Source: Hormiphora californensis (taxonomy: Eukaryota; Ctenophora; Tentaculata; Cydippida; Pleurobrachiidae). From it: a stretch of DNA of 64,000 bases. Of the stretch, positions 1 to 11,236 are shown in pieces (within the stretch, counting starts at the first letter, position 1; the number at the start of each line of letters is the position of its first letter). The stretch lies in contig CM035360.1 in assembly GCA_020137815.1 (NCBI GenBank), positions 7,757,743 through 7,821,742 on the forward strand, in the 5' to 3' direction. A model generated the notes under the pieces. That model did no database searches. It was given only the letters and a program-made list of their open reading frames with translations, and was not told where the DNA came from. The translations under genes were made by a program, and so were the position numbers.

Positions 1-63
1 GTCCATACCTATCGTATAACCATTGGTGTAAACTGAACGTGAAATTCTCAGAGTGACCCATAC

Positions 64-1152
64 CTATCAATGTAGTTGATGTCCCGAAGAAAGGCAACAT
101 TATTTTCAAGATCCTTTAACTTTTTACCCTTCTCTTCCTCCAAATCTGAGACGTCATTCAAGAGATCTTGAACCTCTTTCAGCTTCTTGAAAACCTGTCA
201 AACATTTATTATCAATTATAGTGATTAGTGGATTGTGATTGGTGAAACTAATGAGTCACTGAAGTTGTCTGAAGAGTGGTGAATACTTACAAGGACCCAG
301 ATGTAAATAACACAGCCTTCAAATTCAGCTATCTCTATCACGATTGCACCCACTTTGTCTCCAACATCTTTTATTTTGTCTTTGACCTAGGATTAGTAAC
401 TTTAGCTTCCTGGTCACAATATCAACACATTTCAACTGAAAACTCAATCCTCGCGATATATCAGCTTATCAACTGCAAAACAAATCAATTAAGTACCTGG
501 TTGTGGCGATCCAGTCGACTTTTTATATTCTTCGTATCTGTATCATCCTCTTCTCTCAGGATCTGTGAATGAAAAGATCAAAATTATCAAATGTTTACAT
601 ACTATAACACAAGCCTTATCAAAAGACTGCCATCTCTGAACGGGGCAGAAGACTATGTTGCATCATTCGTGTAGTATGGTAAGCAGGTCTTGGTAGACAG
701 GGTCTTACCGTTGCGTAGGCATGCAGTTGGTTTTCAGCTTCTGCCAGTTGTTCATTGAGAATAAAGTTTGCCAACTTCAGATCTTCAAGCTCCTTCTTGC
801 GCTCTGCAACCAGCCCGTAAAACTTGTTCCACCTGGGCAGACAGGGAATATTACACACTGGACAGTGAAACACCAGCTGAACATATTTTACTTGCAACAA
901 AGGCTGCCTGCCGCCTGGCTGCCTGTCTGGCGCCGCGACCCCATCTGAGAATCTAATGTGGTATGGCGCCGCCATACAACTGGCTGCCCGCTATCTAACC
1001 AGCTACCACACGAAGCGAGGGGTCTACAATAGTAAAGATGTCACATACTTGTCGGTTACATCAGCCCGGATTTCCTCCACATCCTCTACATCTTTAACTC
1101 CCGGATCCATATCAGCTCCGGGGGGTCCTGTACCTTCCCTGGTATCAGACAT
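64..1152 (-). CDS. Coiled-coil protein, 5' part of gene (runs off left edge)
   Basis: Five exons join in one frame on the minus strand: 1049-1152, 709-832, 497-562, 291-386 and 64-194, each bounded by GT-AG with matching phases. The start is the ATG at 1152, which opens MSDTREGTGPPGAD. The product is rich in charged heptad-like stretches (for example WNKFYGLVAERKKELEDL in exon 2 and DLLNDVSDLEEEKGKKLK in exon 5), so a coiled coil is expected. Exon 4 ends with a short hydrophobic run (CVIYIWVL), which is odd in a coiled coil and may mean its donor is misplaced. The gene continues beyond base 1. I do not recognise the family, and cytoskeletal or ciliary coiled-coil proteins are only one possibility. 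The first ATG lies about 1.1 kb from the divergent receptor gene at 2235. Confidence 0.6.
931..976. repeat. Short dispersed repeat, copy 1 (CGCGACCCCATCTG family)
   Basis: Carries GCGCCGCGACCCCATCTGAG followed by TGGTATGGCGCCGCCATAC. Related copies lie at 2037-2096 (inverted) and 36083-36146. It sits in the first intron of the coiled-coil gene. It looks like a short MITE remnant, but no target duplication was identified. Confidence 0.55.
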
Positions 1153-1210
1153 AATTTTAGAAAAGCAATGACTACTAAACTGTCTCGTTAAAGGGTTGTA
1201 CCATACATGA

Positions 1211-1241
1211 GGCATGCGGTTTTATCGAAAAACCGCATGCC
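1211..1241. repeat. 13-bp-arm hairpin
   Basis: Arms GGCATGCGGTTTT and AAAACCGCATGCC flank a loop of about 5 bases. It lies about 60 bp upstream of the coiled-coil gene's ATG, so it would fall in the 5' UTR or core promoter. Confidence 0.8.
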
Positions 1242-2036
1242 CTTGATTGCATTGTTATAGGCTGAAAAGCGGGTGTGAAGAGGGACAAAGACAACTGCCA
1301 AGCAACAACCATCGGCAACTACTGGTGTGAGAATGCTGCCTGCTAAAGGTGTTAGGTAAACATTGGTGCGTCGCTGAATATTTACCCGGCCGACGACCCG
1401 GCTATATTTACCAACCACCAGATGATTTCTATCAAAAACAATGAGAGAGAGAGAGAGAGAAAATTGTGTGGGAGAGAGATAGAGAGAAAGAGAGAGAAAG
1501 AGACAGAGATAAAGATTTGAGAAGAAAATAGTTGTATTATATGGACGAATATCAATGATGAGATCTTGTTCAGGATTAAATAGGGAGGAAAATTAGAAAA
1601 ATATATCTGGCGATATTATATGGACGGACGCACTTTTCTCGCCGATATAATGAATATTTCAGTAATCAAATTATCTTGTCCCTAAGGCGAGTGGGTAAGA
1701 TTCCATACATCACAGCCTTATCAAACGTTTATTTACCGCCTAAGTGGGTGAAGAATGGCGTGATGGTCGGGACGGGTAGGTTCACCCGACACCCGTGCTG
1801 GACAGGCGCTGTATAAGGCGTGCCGTTGGGACATCATGTTTTGTATGGCAGCCCAATAACAAACACCTTGCAAAACTATGGATGAGGATTGAGGAGAAGT
1901 GACAAAAAAAGAAAAAGAATGGTGTGATGGGTTTTAATATGTATCTGAAACTACTTAGCATAATCGCACCTCCACCATATCACCACCATTTTCCTGCTGA
2001 CGGTTATATGCGGTGTCCCATCTTCCTGCTTGTTCT

Positions 2037-2096
2037 GTATGGCGCCGCCATACCCCATTTGATTCTCAACAGTGCGCTCAGATGGGGTCGCGGCGT
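2037..2096. repeat. Short dispersed repeat, copy 2 (inverted)
   Basis: Contains TATGGCGCCGCCATACCCCA and, further on, CAGATGGGGTCGCGGCGTC, the reverse complement of the repeat at 931-976. The outer sequences differ, so only the core is shared. Confidence 0.55.
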
Positions 2097-2234
2097 CAGA
2101 CAGTGCTTGTTCAGGTATACCATTCAAATTCTTGGTGGTCTTGGTGGCGGGGTCAACAGCCGTATAGAGGTGTGTGAGCTGGTGTACGGTTTCGGTACAG
2201 ATAAAGCACATCTCCGATAACAGCACTTCTCATT

Positions 2235-5200
2235 ATGGTCCTAGTTGTGTTCTTAGTTTTCCACCTGCTTTCACTGGCACAAGGTGAGGGCACGTCATTG
2301 AAACTAGTTGAATGTCTTGTTTTGGCTTTTGGCTTTTGGTGCTTGGGTGGGGGGGATAGAACGGGAAACTATGAAACGCCCGGGAAAATGGGTAAAGATA
2401 AGGGCAGTGTTGTTATTGTCCAGTTTAATATCCTCTTGGTGACGCAGTCACCCCTCCACTACCGCGTGCAGCTTGGCAAATGAAGCCCGTGATGGCATCA
2501 CCAACATATATCCTCCTGTATTGATCCATGTTTCAGGGCTGTCTCATTAGTGATACAGCTTGGAGCAGCTTCCAGTTTCAAGACCCAACCACCCAGTCAT
2601 GGAAGTGTCCATCATTATGGAGCATGTACGTTCAACAGAGAGATGAAGAGGAAATCACGTGTTTAGATTCTAGTTTTCATGGAAGAATGAGTTTTGTTTG
2701 ATCAGGTTGTTGCTATCATTATTCTTTGGTAGGTCGGAGTTCGTGTCAGAGAGAACCGATTCCTCAGTTTTGCCCCTGGATACAGCTAATTTGACTGCAC
2801 AGGTGATATTGGATGGGAACACTACAACAATTCAGCTGTGCTCACAAAGTAAGTTCTAATCTCTAAACTTTCTACAAAACTATAATAAGAGCACCACATT
2901 TTCAGTGACAAAGGGTACACAAAAGTGGCCTCCAGGACCCTACTGTATCCCTACCCCGGGTAACTGCGGAAGTGGTCTTGTTAAGAAGTCAGTTGTTGTG
3001 GTTGCACCTGGGCGTAATTTCACCTGTGGAGATGACCTACCCTTCCAGGACTGCAAGGAGGGACAATTCTCACTAAACTTGTGCTGCCCAGATGTAAGTG
3101 CGATATTTCATATTGTCTTGACTCTTGCTGACAAAGAGGCTCATTTCAGGATCAAACAGCTGGTGAGGATGGCTATTTGAAAACCACGGCACCAACCCGA
3201 GACCCTTTTACCCTTGCAAAGACAGCCTCAACATGCCCCAAAATTTGGGGATTTCGTGTCACTGAAGAATCGGTTACCATTGGTAACGCGTCAGCTACAA
3301 GCGACTATGGAAACTTCACTGACGGCTCCTCACTTGACCATCTGGTCTTGAAATTCTGTCATTACAATAACAGTAAGTTTGTGATTCCCACTTCCTCCCA
3401 TAATGTTGTCCTTGTTTCCTCTCACTATATGTAAATCTCTACTCTCCCTTCAGTAACGTGTCCATGGGCTCCAGCAAACGATTACGCTAGTCCGGCGACT
3501 TTTGACGACTGCAATCAACAAGAATTTATGATGTGCAAATCTGGCTATAAAGCACAGCCTGAAAATTCTAATAAATTTTACTGGAACCACTGTTTAGAAT
3601 CGGGGCTATACGAATCAGATGAGTACTGCGGAGGTTAGTATTATGCTTAGCGGTAAGGATAATGGTTATAGCGGTGAGGATAATGATGATTGTGGTGAGG
3701 AAATATTGTACGTATTATCTAGTTCATCATCCACCTCATGTTCCCCTGCAGCCCAGTGTCCAGATATAACGCCAACTGTTGATAATGGGACGGCCACCCA
3801 GGACTCAGATGGTATATGGCATGTGACATGTGATATTGGTCACGTGCTAAATGGACCAGTCAGTTCAGAGTGTCTGAGGAATGGGAGCTGGTCACATGAC
3901 CTTAACACTACCACCTGTACCTACTGTGAGTTGTAAACTAGTCCATTGTATCTAGAGATGACTATATTTCAACTACCCCACAGTGAAGTGCAAAACCAGT
4001 GCTCTACCCCGGGGTGGAAACAGAGCAAAGGGGGTTACAGACGGTTCGAAGGATCCCTACGCGTATGGGCACAATGTCTCCATTGCTTGTAGAAGACCTG
4101 GCAGAGAGTGAGTACACAATTATAAGCATTTCTATTTGTCCTTGGAGGCAACAGTTGTAACTGAACCTCAGTTTTTAATATATTATATTAATGCCTAATG
4201 CCTATTTAGACCTGAACATAGCCATGTTTTCACCCGCTGTTTAGAAGCATACCCTCTCTATACCATCCTCTCTTCCAACCTCTCTCTCTGCAGACATTGC
4301 GACTACTACCCGGACTATGTGCTGACACATAACACAACATGTCTTGCCAATGGTTCCTGGAGCTACATTCCCAGATGCTTAGTAGGAGGTAATATCATGC
4401 AGAACAGCTGAGTGGGTAGCTTACAATATAACTTGCAACAATTATAATTTCAAAACAGCCATTTAAAACCACCATGCTGCTTCATCAAGTTAACATGTGA
4501 CACTATTCCTCCTGTCAGTTGATTGTGGTGTTCCGGGAAATACCAGCACGGCGAGGGCTGGTATTAACACTACCGAACTAGTGTGTACTGATACAGTGGT
4601 TTACACATGCAATGAACACCATGAAATATCAAACAAGGTATCTGACATGAGTACAACAGATGAGGTGTTAATAAGGTGGTTAATTTTCAAACTAATTATC
4701 TCAGGATACTCCTTGATCTACCGAACCCTCACATAATGAGAGGTAATCCTCTATAACTATTACCATAGGACAGTTTGACATTAACGTGCCGGTCCAATGG
4801 AACCTGGGATAGGGAACCCCCTGAGTGCCCTATTGTGTTCTGTGACAATCCTACCATCAACATCACGTAGGTCTAGTTAGATGTCTCCCAGCTTAGAATA
4901 TGAACTGTGCTCTCTCTACCATACTGCCACAAGCATCTCAGTATCGTGGACAAAGCTTTATTATTATCAAGGTGTTCCGGTCTTAGTATCAGATGACAAT
5001 TTATATCAAATGAGAATATTTTATACTGTCCAAACCAGCCGAATGGCGTGATGTTTTTATAAACTGAATTATGTATACCTAGTAAAGTTTATCTTTTTAA
5101 ACACCCCCTTTATAACAGGGACGGCGAGGCAATGATACACTATCCGAACGGCACCATTACACGGGACCCTCCCCCTCTGTTCCTGGCCAACTTCACGATT

Positions 5201-8200
5201 CACTACGAGTGTGAACCTACCTTTGGACTGATAGGTGATGAGAGGATAACCTGCCAGGAAAATGGTACCTGGAATGGCACATCAGTAGCTTCTTGCAAAC
5301 TTGGTTAGTGTTGTGTAGTAGTGATGTTGTGATGTGTTTTAGTACCACTGTATAATGTACCTCCCTTCCTCTCTTCCCAGTATCGTGTCCAGTGCCTCCT
5401 GTTAATATTGAACATGGACACCGCAATGACACATTGGTGGATCACACTTCCTTCCACCTCGGAGATCAGGTACATTACACATGCTGCTAGTTACACACAG
5501 CTAGACCAGGTACATTACACATGCTGCTAGTTACACACAGCTAGACCAGGTACATTACACATGCTGCTAGTTACACACAGCTAGACCAGGTACATTACAC
5601 ATGCTGCTAGTTACACACAGCTAGACCAGGTACATTACACATGCTGCTAGTTACACACAGCTACACCAGGTACATTACACACATGCTGCTAGTTACACAC
5701 AGCTAGACCAGGTACATTACACATGCTGCTAGTTACACACAGCTAGACCAGGTACATTGTACACATCATGTTGCTGCCTGCTAGTTACACATGTGGTAAA
5801 GAAGTGACACATCATGTGGTAAAGAAGTGACAGATCATTTGGTACAGGAATTACACTAGCTGCTAGACAATCAAACACAATGTGAACCTCACTTATTGGG
5901 CCTCCCCTATAACTGCCCCGAAGACACCTGTTTACAACCCCCTCGGCCCTCCCAGGTAGAGTATGAGTGTGAAGAGGTCTGTGAATCAGGGATTTGTAAT
6001 GACGATTACACCCTCAACTACACGGGCCCTATCTCCTGTGTGGAGGATGGGACCTGGGCTCCCTGCCTTCCGACATGTGATCTTGCAGAGTGCGGTCCAC
6101 CTCCTGCTGTCGACCATTCTATACCACCTGGTACATACATGTTCCCTTTACATCGTGATACACGTCATGTTTGTAGCACATCAGTCCCTTCATTTCCAGC
6201 TACAAACAGTTACCAACAGACCCTCCATTACTGATTGAAGCAAGGAAGGGTTTCATATTATAATGTTTCTCTAAATCCCCGCCTAACTGTGTTCTGTTCC
6301 TTACAACCGGACCCTTCTTTCTCAGCGGGCCCATTCACGGTCCACACGAGGTTGAGTTACCAGTGTGAGAGGGGGTTCAGGATATCTGGATCTCACCAGC
6401 TGAAGTGCGGCTTCAAGGACGGGATACTGGGCTGGCAGTATAATGGGAAACTTCCTACATGTGATATTAGTGAGTACCTATGAGTTCTCTGAGAAATTAT
6501 CATGTCACAATGCATTATATCATATCTATATCGAAGATACAAGATGTATATTATTGTTTGTTAGCTCAAGAACCCATTCCCAGTACCGTGTGTTGCCCCA
6601 CCAACCAACATTTCTCACGGGACCTATCTGAACACAACTACCTCCTACCTATACGGGGCTACCCTGGCATTCAACTGCAGTATAGGATACAACTCAACAA
6701 AACACCCCTACCCCTCTACCAACAACTACACTACACACTGCTCAGAGGACGAGAAGTGGCATCCTAAACCTGAGTGAGTCATTTACATGTCATCTAGTTA
6801 ACCGTGTTGTACCACACTACCCCAGAACTACCCCTCCAACCACACCCCTAACTCAGCCCCTGAACTACCCCTCCAACCACTTAACTCAGCCCCCAGAACT
6901 ACCCCTCCAACCACCTAACTCTCCCCCAGAGATACCCCTCTAACCACCTAGCTCACCCCCTCTCCCCAGAGATACCCTCTCTAACCACCTAACTCACCCC
7001 CTCTCCCAGATGTTCCGCAGTACACTGCCTACAACCCGGTATAGCTTACAGTATAGTTAACGACACAAGATCTCTAATTCCATACGGGGTCTGGATGGAA
7101 GTTAGATGTGACACGATCAGGCAGCCTCTGGAGCAGAATATACAGTGTGGGCATGATGGGGATTGGAAACCACAGATAGGAAACACTCTCATTTCATGCC
7201 ATGGTATGGTCATTGAGCAGTCAGATTTGTTTTGGAAACTTTCAAACAAACTAAATCAGTAAAGAATTCATCTTGGTTGGTTGGTTGGTTTCTCTAGCTC
7301 TTCATTTGCTTCTTGTCTTCTTGACTTGGTCTGTCTTATCTTATTGACTTGATTTGACTTGATTTGACTTGACTTGACTTGACTTGACTTGACTTGACTT
7401 GACTTGACTTGACTTGACTTGACTTGACTTGACTTGACTTGACTTGACTTGACTTGACTTGACTTGACTTTATCTATCGGTCTACAAGGATCTAGATTTT
7501 GGGATATAGGGTTTTGTGGGATTGACCGTACCCACGGAGCCATCAACCAACCAGGCTCACGGCAGAGGGACGATGATCACACAAGAAGTTTGTGTGGCCA
7601 TCGCTGGTACGAAGAGTCACTATGAAATTGTTAGGCATTATCTGACTTCCAAAAAAGGAGTCAGATACTGCCTGACAATCGCATAGTGACTCCCCCCTCT
7701 GGGAACCCGGACCCTCCCACGCCTCCCCCGTATCCTGCTTGCCAGGCAGAATAGGAGTCAGAGTGAGAGGACCCGGGAACCGCTGATAAACAGCAAAAGG
7801 TCTTTCTTCGTCAATTGGCCTACTTGCCAGTAGAATCTCTGGAGGTTGAAGCAGGACAGTCAGTCACGAGGCAGTGAGACCAAGAGAACCAGACAGGATG
7901 GAGAGCCGGAGCACACACGTCTCACTAAAGGCTTACTCCATCTGAAGGATAACAGAATCCGCTGAGGGGACGGGTGCGTCCTTGCCCGGTACAAGACCGA
8001 GCTCGACATCCGTCTGGACCTCAACGGTAGAGGAATTACCTGACTGGCCAGCTATCCTCCGTGCTGCCCGGTCTACGACCTGGGAAAGTGCCAGCCAGGA
8101 TTGGCGTCCAGATTCCTTGATGAGGTCCCTAGTGGCCATGTGCTCACGCACAAGTACATCTAGGAGCTTCACCAAGGCAGCTAGACTGTGGGCCTTGGAG

Positions 8201-10072
8201 TCTGTCTGGTGTCTCTTGATGTCATCTGCCACGCGAAGGACTCCCCACTTCAGTGCTGTCAGGTTGTTCGTGACACGGGCTCCTGAAGAAGCAAGGTCAA
8301 CAGTGACACCCTGAACAGACGCCTCCAGAGAACTGAGCCTCCCCGCAAAAGCGTGAAGGCCGGCAAGTATTGTAGACAACGCCGCTAGGACGAGGATGCC
8401 GACGAAGAGAAGACAGATTTCTACAGGAGAAATCATAGTGTTTACGAAACTTGACAACAGCAAGTGAAAACAACAGCAAATCAATAGCAGTAAACGGACA
8501 AAGAATCTGCACGTGGTGACCGGTTTTATATAGACCTCCTGGTAGCCATGGTTACTGACCAGATTTGGCACACTTCTAGCACGTGCTAGCTTGACAGGGG
8601 ACTGGAGGGCTGAATTTGGACTCTGTCCAGCACTTTCTGACGCTATGACAGACCCGATCTTGAAGAATAATCAAAACTGGGACCGGTGTCTGGCCTGTCA
8701 CAAGATCAATAATGATGGGGTTTTACAGGAACGGGGCGCGCAATGCACTTTTAATGATTAAACCAAACATTGTCAGCCCTAAATATACACAGTGTACATT
8801 GTATTGTCGGTCATTCTGTGCTCCACCCAAACATAAACTAGGCGCGATCGGAGTTGTTGTGATGGGAGATTTAAGTTGAGTTAACAATAAACTTCCTGAC
8901 ATCCCCCTATAGAGTCGCCAGTAACGGACCCTAATGTTGACCCTGCGCGACACACCAAGTGGATTTTCCTGGGGGTCGGTCTTGCCATGTTCATTGTATT
9001 GTTCATGCTGGTGTTGGTGTATGTGATAAAACAAAGGACTGCCAGGAGACGTGAAAATAGGGATCCATTCTCAGAACATAACAGATACTCGTGAGTAACA
9101 GGAACATTACCGAGGTGTCAACACGGTGTGCGGACTCTAGTGCTACACTCTAAGTCTACAGTGGACTCTATATCTAAATTTAGATTTAGATAAAGAGTCC
9201 AAATAAGTCTAAACTCTAGGAGGACTCTTTATCTAAAAAGTCTACACAGGGCGGACTCTTTATCTAAAAAGTCTAAACAAAGTGGACTCTATATCTACAT
9301 AAATCTAAATTAGATATAGAGTCCGCCTTTCGCCGCGAACTCGAGATTTCGGCCGTTAGGCCGGAAACGAGAGTTTGCTCTACCCCTATACTGATTTAGA
9401 AGTGTTAGGGCCGTTATTTGGGTTCGAGGTTAGGGTTAGGGTTAGTGTTAGGGTTAGGTTTTGGGTTGGGTTAGGATTTTAGACATAGAGTCCGGGTTGG
9501 AGGATTTGGCGCCAAAATGTACTAGAGGACTCTATATCTAAAAATTCTACACAGGGCGGACTCTTTATCTAAAAAGTCTACACAGGGAGGACTCTTTATC
9601 TAAACTTTTTTCAAAATCTAACTGTAGATAAAGAGTCCGTTTTTAGATATAGAGTCCGCCTTGGATTTAGATAAAGAGTCCGTTAGCACTAGAGTCCGCC
9701 CACCGTGTCAACACAAACCAGTAGTTATAGTTAACCCGTCCCCGGCCCCGTTACCCCTTTAGGGGAAACTCTAACTGAATGGCATCCCATTAATGGGATC
9801 CCATCAACAGTAAAACTCTAACTGATAATGGACCACAGTGACGGTTCTTTCTCTGTATTCTCTCTGTGTGCGCGCCCAATCAATCAATGCCCGGGCATGC
9901 CCAATGTACTGCCTACAGAGAGAATACAGAGAAAGAACCATCACTTTAGTCCATTATCAGTTAGAGTTTTACTGTTGATGGGATCTCATTAATGGGATGC
10001 CATTCAGTTAGAGTTTCCCCTTACCCCGTTCTGTTTGTTTTGGATCCACACCTACTAAACATAAAAAATATA

Positions 10073-10103
<31 letters not shown>

Positions 10104-11236
10104 TTGAGTAACAACAACTCTCCCCAGAATGAATCCAGCCTACAGTGCAGAAAATAATGCCCTAAGTGGGTTCAGTAACCCTAACTACGAAGGTAATAAC
10201 TTAACAAATATGAAATATATACAAGTGCTAAAGCACTATTGTCATAGTGTCACACAGTATACACTTGTCAGTCAGACGCGAGTAATAATCAGTAGATAAT
10301 TTCCCGATCGGGGTTGCGGAAAGTGACAGAGAGGGCTCTCGAGAGAACGGGTGTTCGACTAGTTCTCTGAATACCCCATTCCCAGGTGAGAATGGTGGTT
10401 TCCCACTGGCTCCACAAGGGACTGCTCCAGGGGGACGACTCATTCTGAAAGAGGCTGAGGGACATTCCCTACCAATTGGGTTCTCTAACAGACTAAACGA
10501 AGAGTAAGAACTAAAATACCTTTGTGCATTGAAACAACTTGAACTACCTACTAATTGTAGTAATATGTTGCTGTGTTCTCCCCTATATCCCCCATCCCAG
10601 GCCTGCTACATATGACACTCTAGCGAGGGTAAAGGGAGGTAACAGTCCAGGAGGTGATATAGCTATAGCTGCTGATGGACAATACAACACTCTGCCGGCA
10701 GCAAGGGGAGAGAACACTCAGGAGGAGGAGGAAGATTTGTACAATATCCCTACTGCATCTTCTCAAAAACAGGTAGGATCATTTTGAGACACGTAACATT
10801 ACCATCATAACCTGTATCATTCTCTCAGCAGCCCCAGCAACAGAGCACGCTGAAGAATGATTATGTGACACACCCCCGAGTTAGAGGGAGTCAGATAGTT
10901 GCAGAGGATGAAGAGGAGGATATCTATAATGTGCCAACACTTAGACGAGGCCCTAACTACCTACCACCCGATTTGTACGTGATATCTCTCTCAAATAACA
11001 TATATGTAGCTAAATAGTACACCTCCCTTCCTATAACACTCGACTGTAATGTGTCACCCTTGAAACGCTCTATTTCTTTACTTTCTTGATAGAGACCATT
11101 ATCAAAACACCCCCGCAGGATGTTGAGTGATGATGAGCAAGAGGTAAATGCAGTGTACGCCAGCAGAACCGCAGCGGAGATATGCGGAACACCCATAGAG
11201 ACTGATTTTGACAACATTATATACGACAATATCTAG
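2235..11236 (+). CDS. Multi-CCP (sushi) type I membrane receptor with tyrosine-rich tail
   Basis: Twenty-three exons: 2235-2283, 2537-2625, 2733-2848, 2906-3093, 3150-3372, 3454-3633, 3752-3925, 3984-4107, 4294-4388, 4519-4637, 4769-4866, 5119-5303, 5381-5469, 5956-6130, 6326-6469, 6584-6773, 7010-7203, 8913-9090, 10128-10192, 10386-10503, 10601-10772, 10829-10974, 11119-11236; about 1,076 aa. Exon 1 is a signal peptide (MVLVVFLVFHLLSLAQ). Residues about 17-160 resemble the apextrin C-terminal domain (WPPGPYCIP, later LNLCCPD). About 280-810 form eight CCP modules with paired cysteines and NGTW/NGSW motifs. A span (FLGVGLAMFIVLFMLVLVYV) lies near residue 835 and is followed by TARRR. The roughly 220-residue tail has NPAY, NPNY, YDTL, YNTL, YNIP, DYVT, YNVP, VYAS and a final IIYDNI. 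All joins keep frame except exon 1 to 2, which is off by one base, so the start is the weak point. A role in recognition and phosphotyrosine signalling is inferred. Confidence 0.8.
2446..2503. repeat. Short palindromic repeat, copy 1 (GGTGACGC...CATCACC)
   Basis: Begins TTGGTGACGCAGTCACCCCT and ends GATGGCATCACCAA. Related sequences lie at 46553-46654 and 50173-50251, the latter inverted. It sits in intron 1 of the receptor gene and looks like a very short terminal-inverted-repeat element. Confidence 0.55.
5470..5765 (+). repeat. 40-bp tandem repeat starting at a 5' splice site
   Basis: About 7-8 copies of a 40-bp unit. Each copy begins GTACATTACACATGCTGCTA and ends CTAGACCAG. The array starts exactly at the donor of the exon ending at 5469, and every unit recreates CAG|GTACAT. 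The copies are near-identical, so the expansion is recent. Confidence 0.9.
7340..7470 (+). repeat. (GACTT)n pentanucleotide microsatellite
   Basis: More than 20 nearly perfect GACTT units, preceded by diverged GATTTGACTT units. It lies in the 1.7-kb intron of the receptor gene between exons 17 and 18. Confidence 0.95.
7614..7692. repeat. Imperfect inverted repeat, ~35-bp arms
   Basis: The left arm starts GAGTCACTATGAAATTGTTA and the right arm ends TGACAATCGCATAGTGACTC, with the centre AAAAAAGG. It would fold into one long hairpin. It lies in the receptor intron, downstream of the antisense gene. Confidence 0.75.
7933..8436 (-). CDS. Small antisense single-exon gene: membrane-anchored helical protein
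   Basis: An uninterrupted 167-codon frame on the minus strand inside the 1.7-kb intron of the CCP receptor. I choose the ATG at 8436 (MISPVEICLLFVGILVLAAL) over an upstream in-frame ATG because a TATA box lies at 8524-8532, between the two. Residues about 5-30 form one hydrophobic span. The rest is an alanine/leucine-rich helical region (FAGRLSSLEASVQG, then SLAALVKLLDVLVREHMATR), probably a coiled coil, ending in an acidic tail. No family is recognised. It could be a genuine nested gene, an expressed retrocopy or part of a mobile element. No poly-A tail or target duplication was identified to settle this. Confidence 0.5.
   Translation of the reverse strand: MISPVEICLLFVGILVLAALSTILAGLHAFAGRLSSLEASVQGVTVDLASSGARVTNNLTALKWGVLRVADDIKRHQTDSKAHSLAALVKLLDVLVREHMATRDLIKESGRQSWLALSQVVDRAARRIAGQSGNSSTVEVQTDVELGLVPGKDAPVPSADSVILQME
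8524..8532 (-). promoter_or_regulatory. TATA box of the antisense gene
   Basis: TATATAAAA on the minus strand, about 88 bp upstream of the ATG at 8436. The spacing allows a short 5' UTR. It supports independent transcription of the nested frame and rules out the upstream ATG at 8571. Confidence 0.45.
9124..9705 (+). mobile_element. 582-bp non-autonomous DNA transposon, copy 1 (8-bp TSD)
   Basis: The ends are CGGTGTGCGGACTCTAGTGC and its near inverse complement, flanked by the 8-bp direct repeat TGTCAACA (9116-9123 and 9706-9713). The interior is built from sub-repeats in both orientations (GACTCTTTATCTAAA, GACTCTATATCTAAA) around a telomere-like GGGTTAGGGTTAG tract. No reading frame is present. 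A second copy, inverted, is at 47035-47610. An 8-bp duplication suggests a hAT-type transposase acting in trans. It lies in the intron after the receptor's membrane-span exon. Confidence 0.9.
9762..10020. mobile_element. 259-bp foldback MITE, PIF/Harbinger-like (TTA TSD)
   Basis: Terminal inverted repeats of over 100 bp start GGGGAAACTCTAACTGAATG and run inward through AACAGTAAAACTCTAACTGA to TTCTTTCTCTGTATTCTCTC. TTA flanks both ends (9759-9761 and 10021-10023). A 3-bp TTA duplication with G-rich ends is typical of PIF/Harbinger MITEs. It sits in the same receptor intron as the 582-bp element. Confidence 0.85.

Larger units (their letters stand above)
1153..2234. other. Divergent intergenic region
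   Basis: Separates two divergently transcribed genes, so it should hold both promoters. It contains a near-perfect hairpin (1211-1241), a GA-rich microsatellite (about 1440-1511) and an inverted short repeat (2037-2096). No convincing reading frame and no obvious TATA box were seen. Confidence 0.5.

Noticed and set aside
5470-5765. CRISPR-like array
   Set aside because: The 40-bp units are contiguous with no unique spacers, in a eukaryotic intron.
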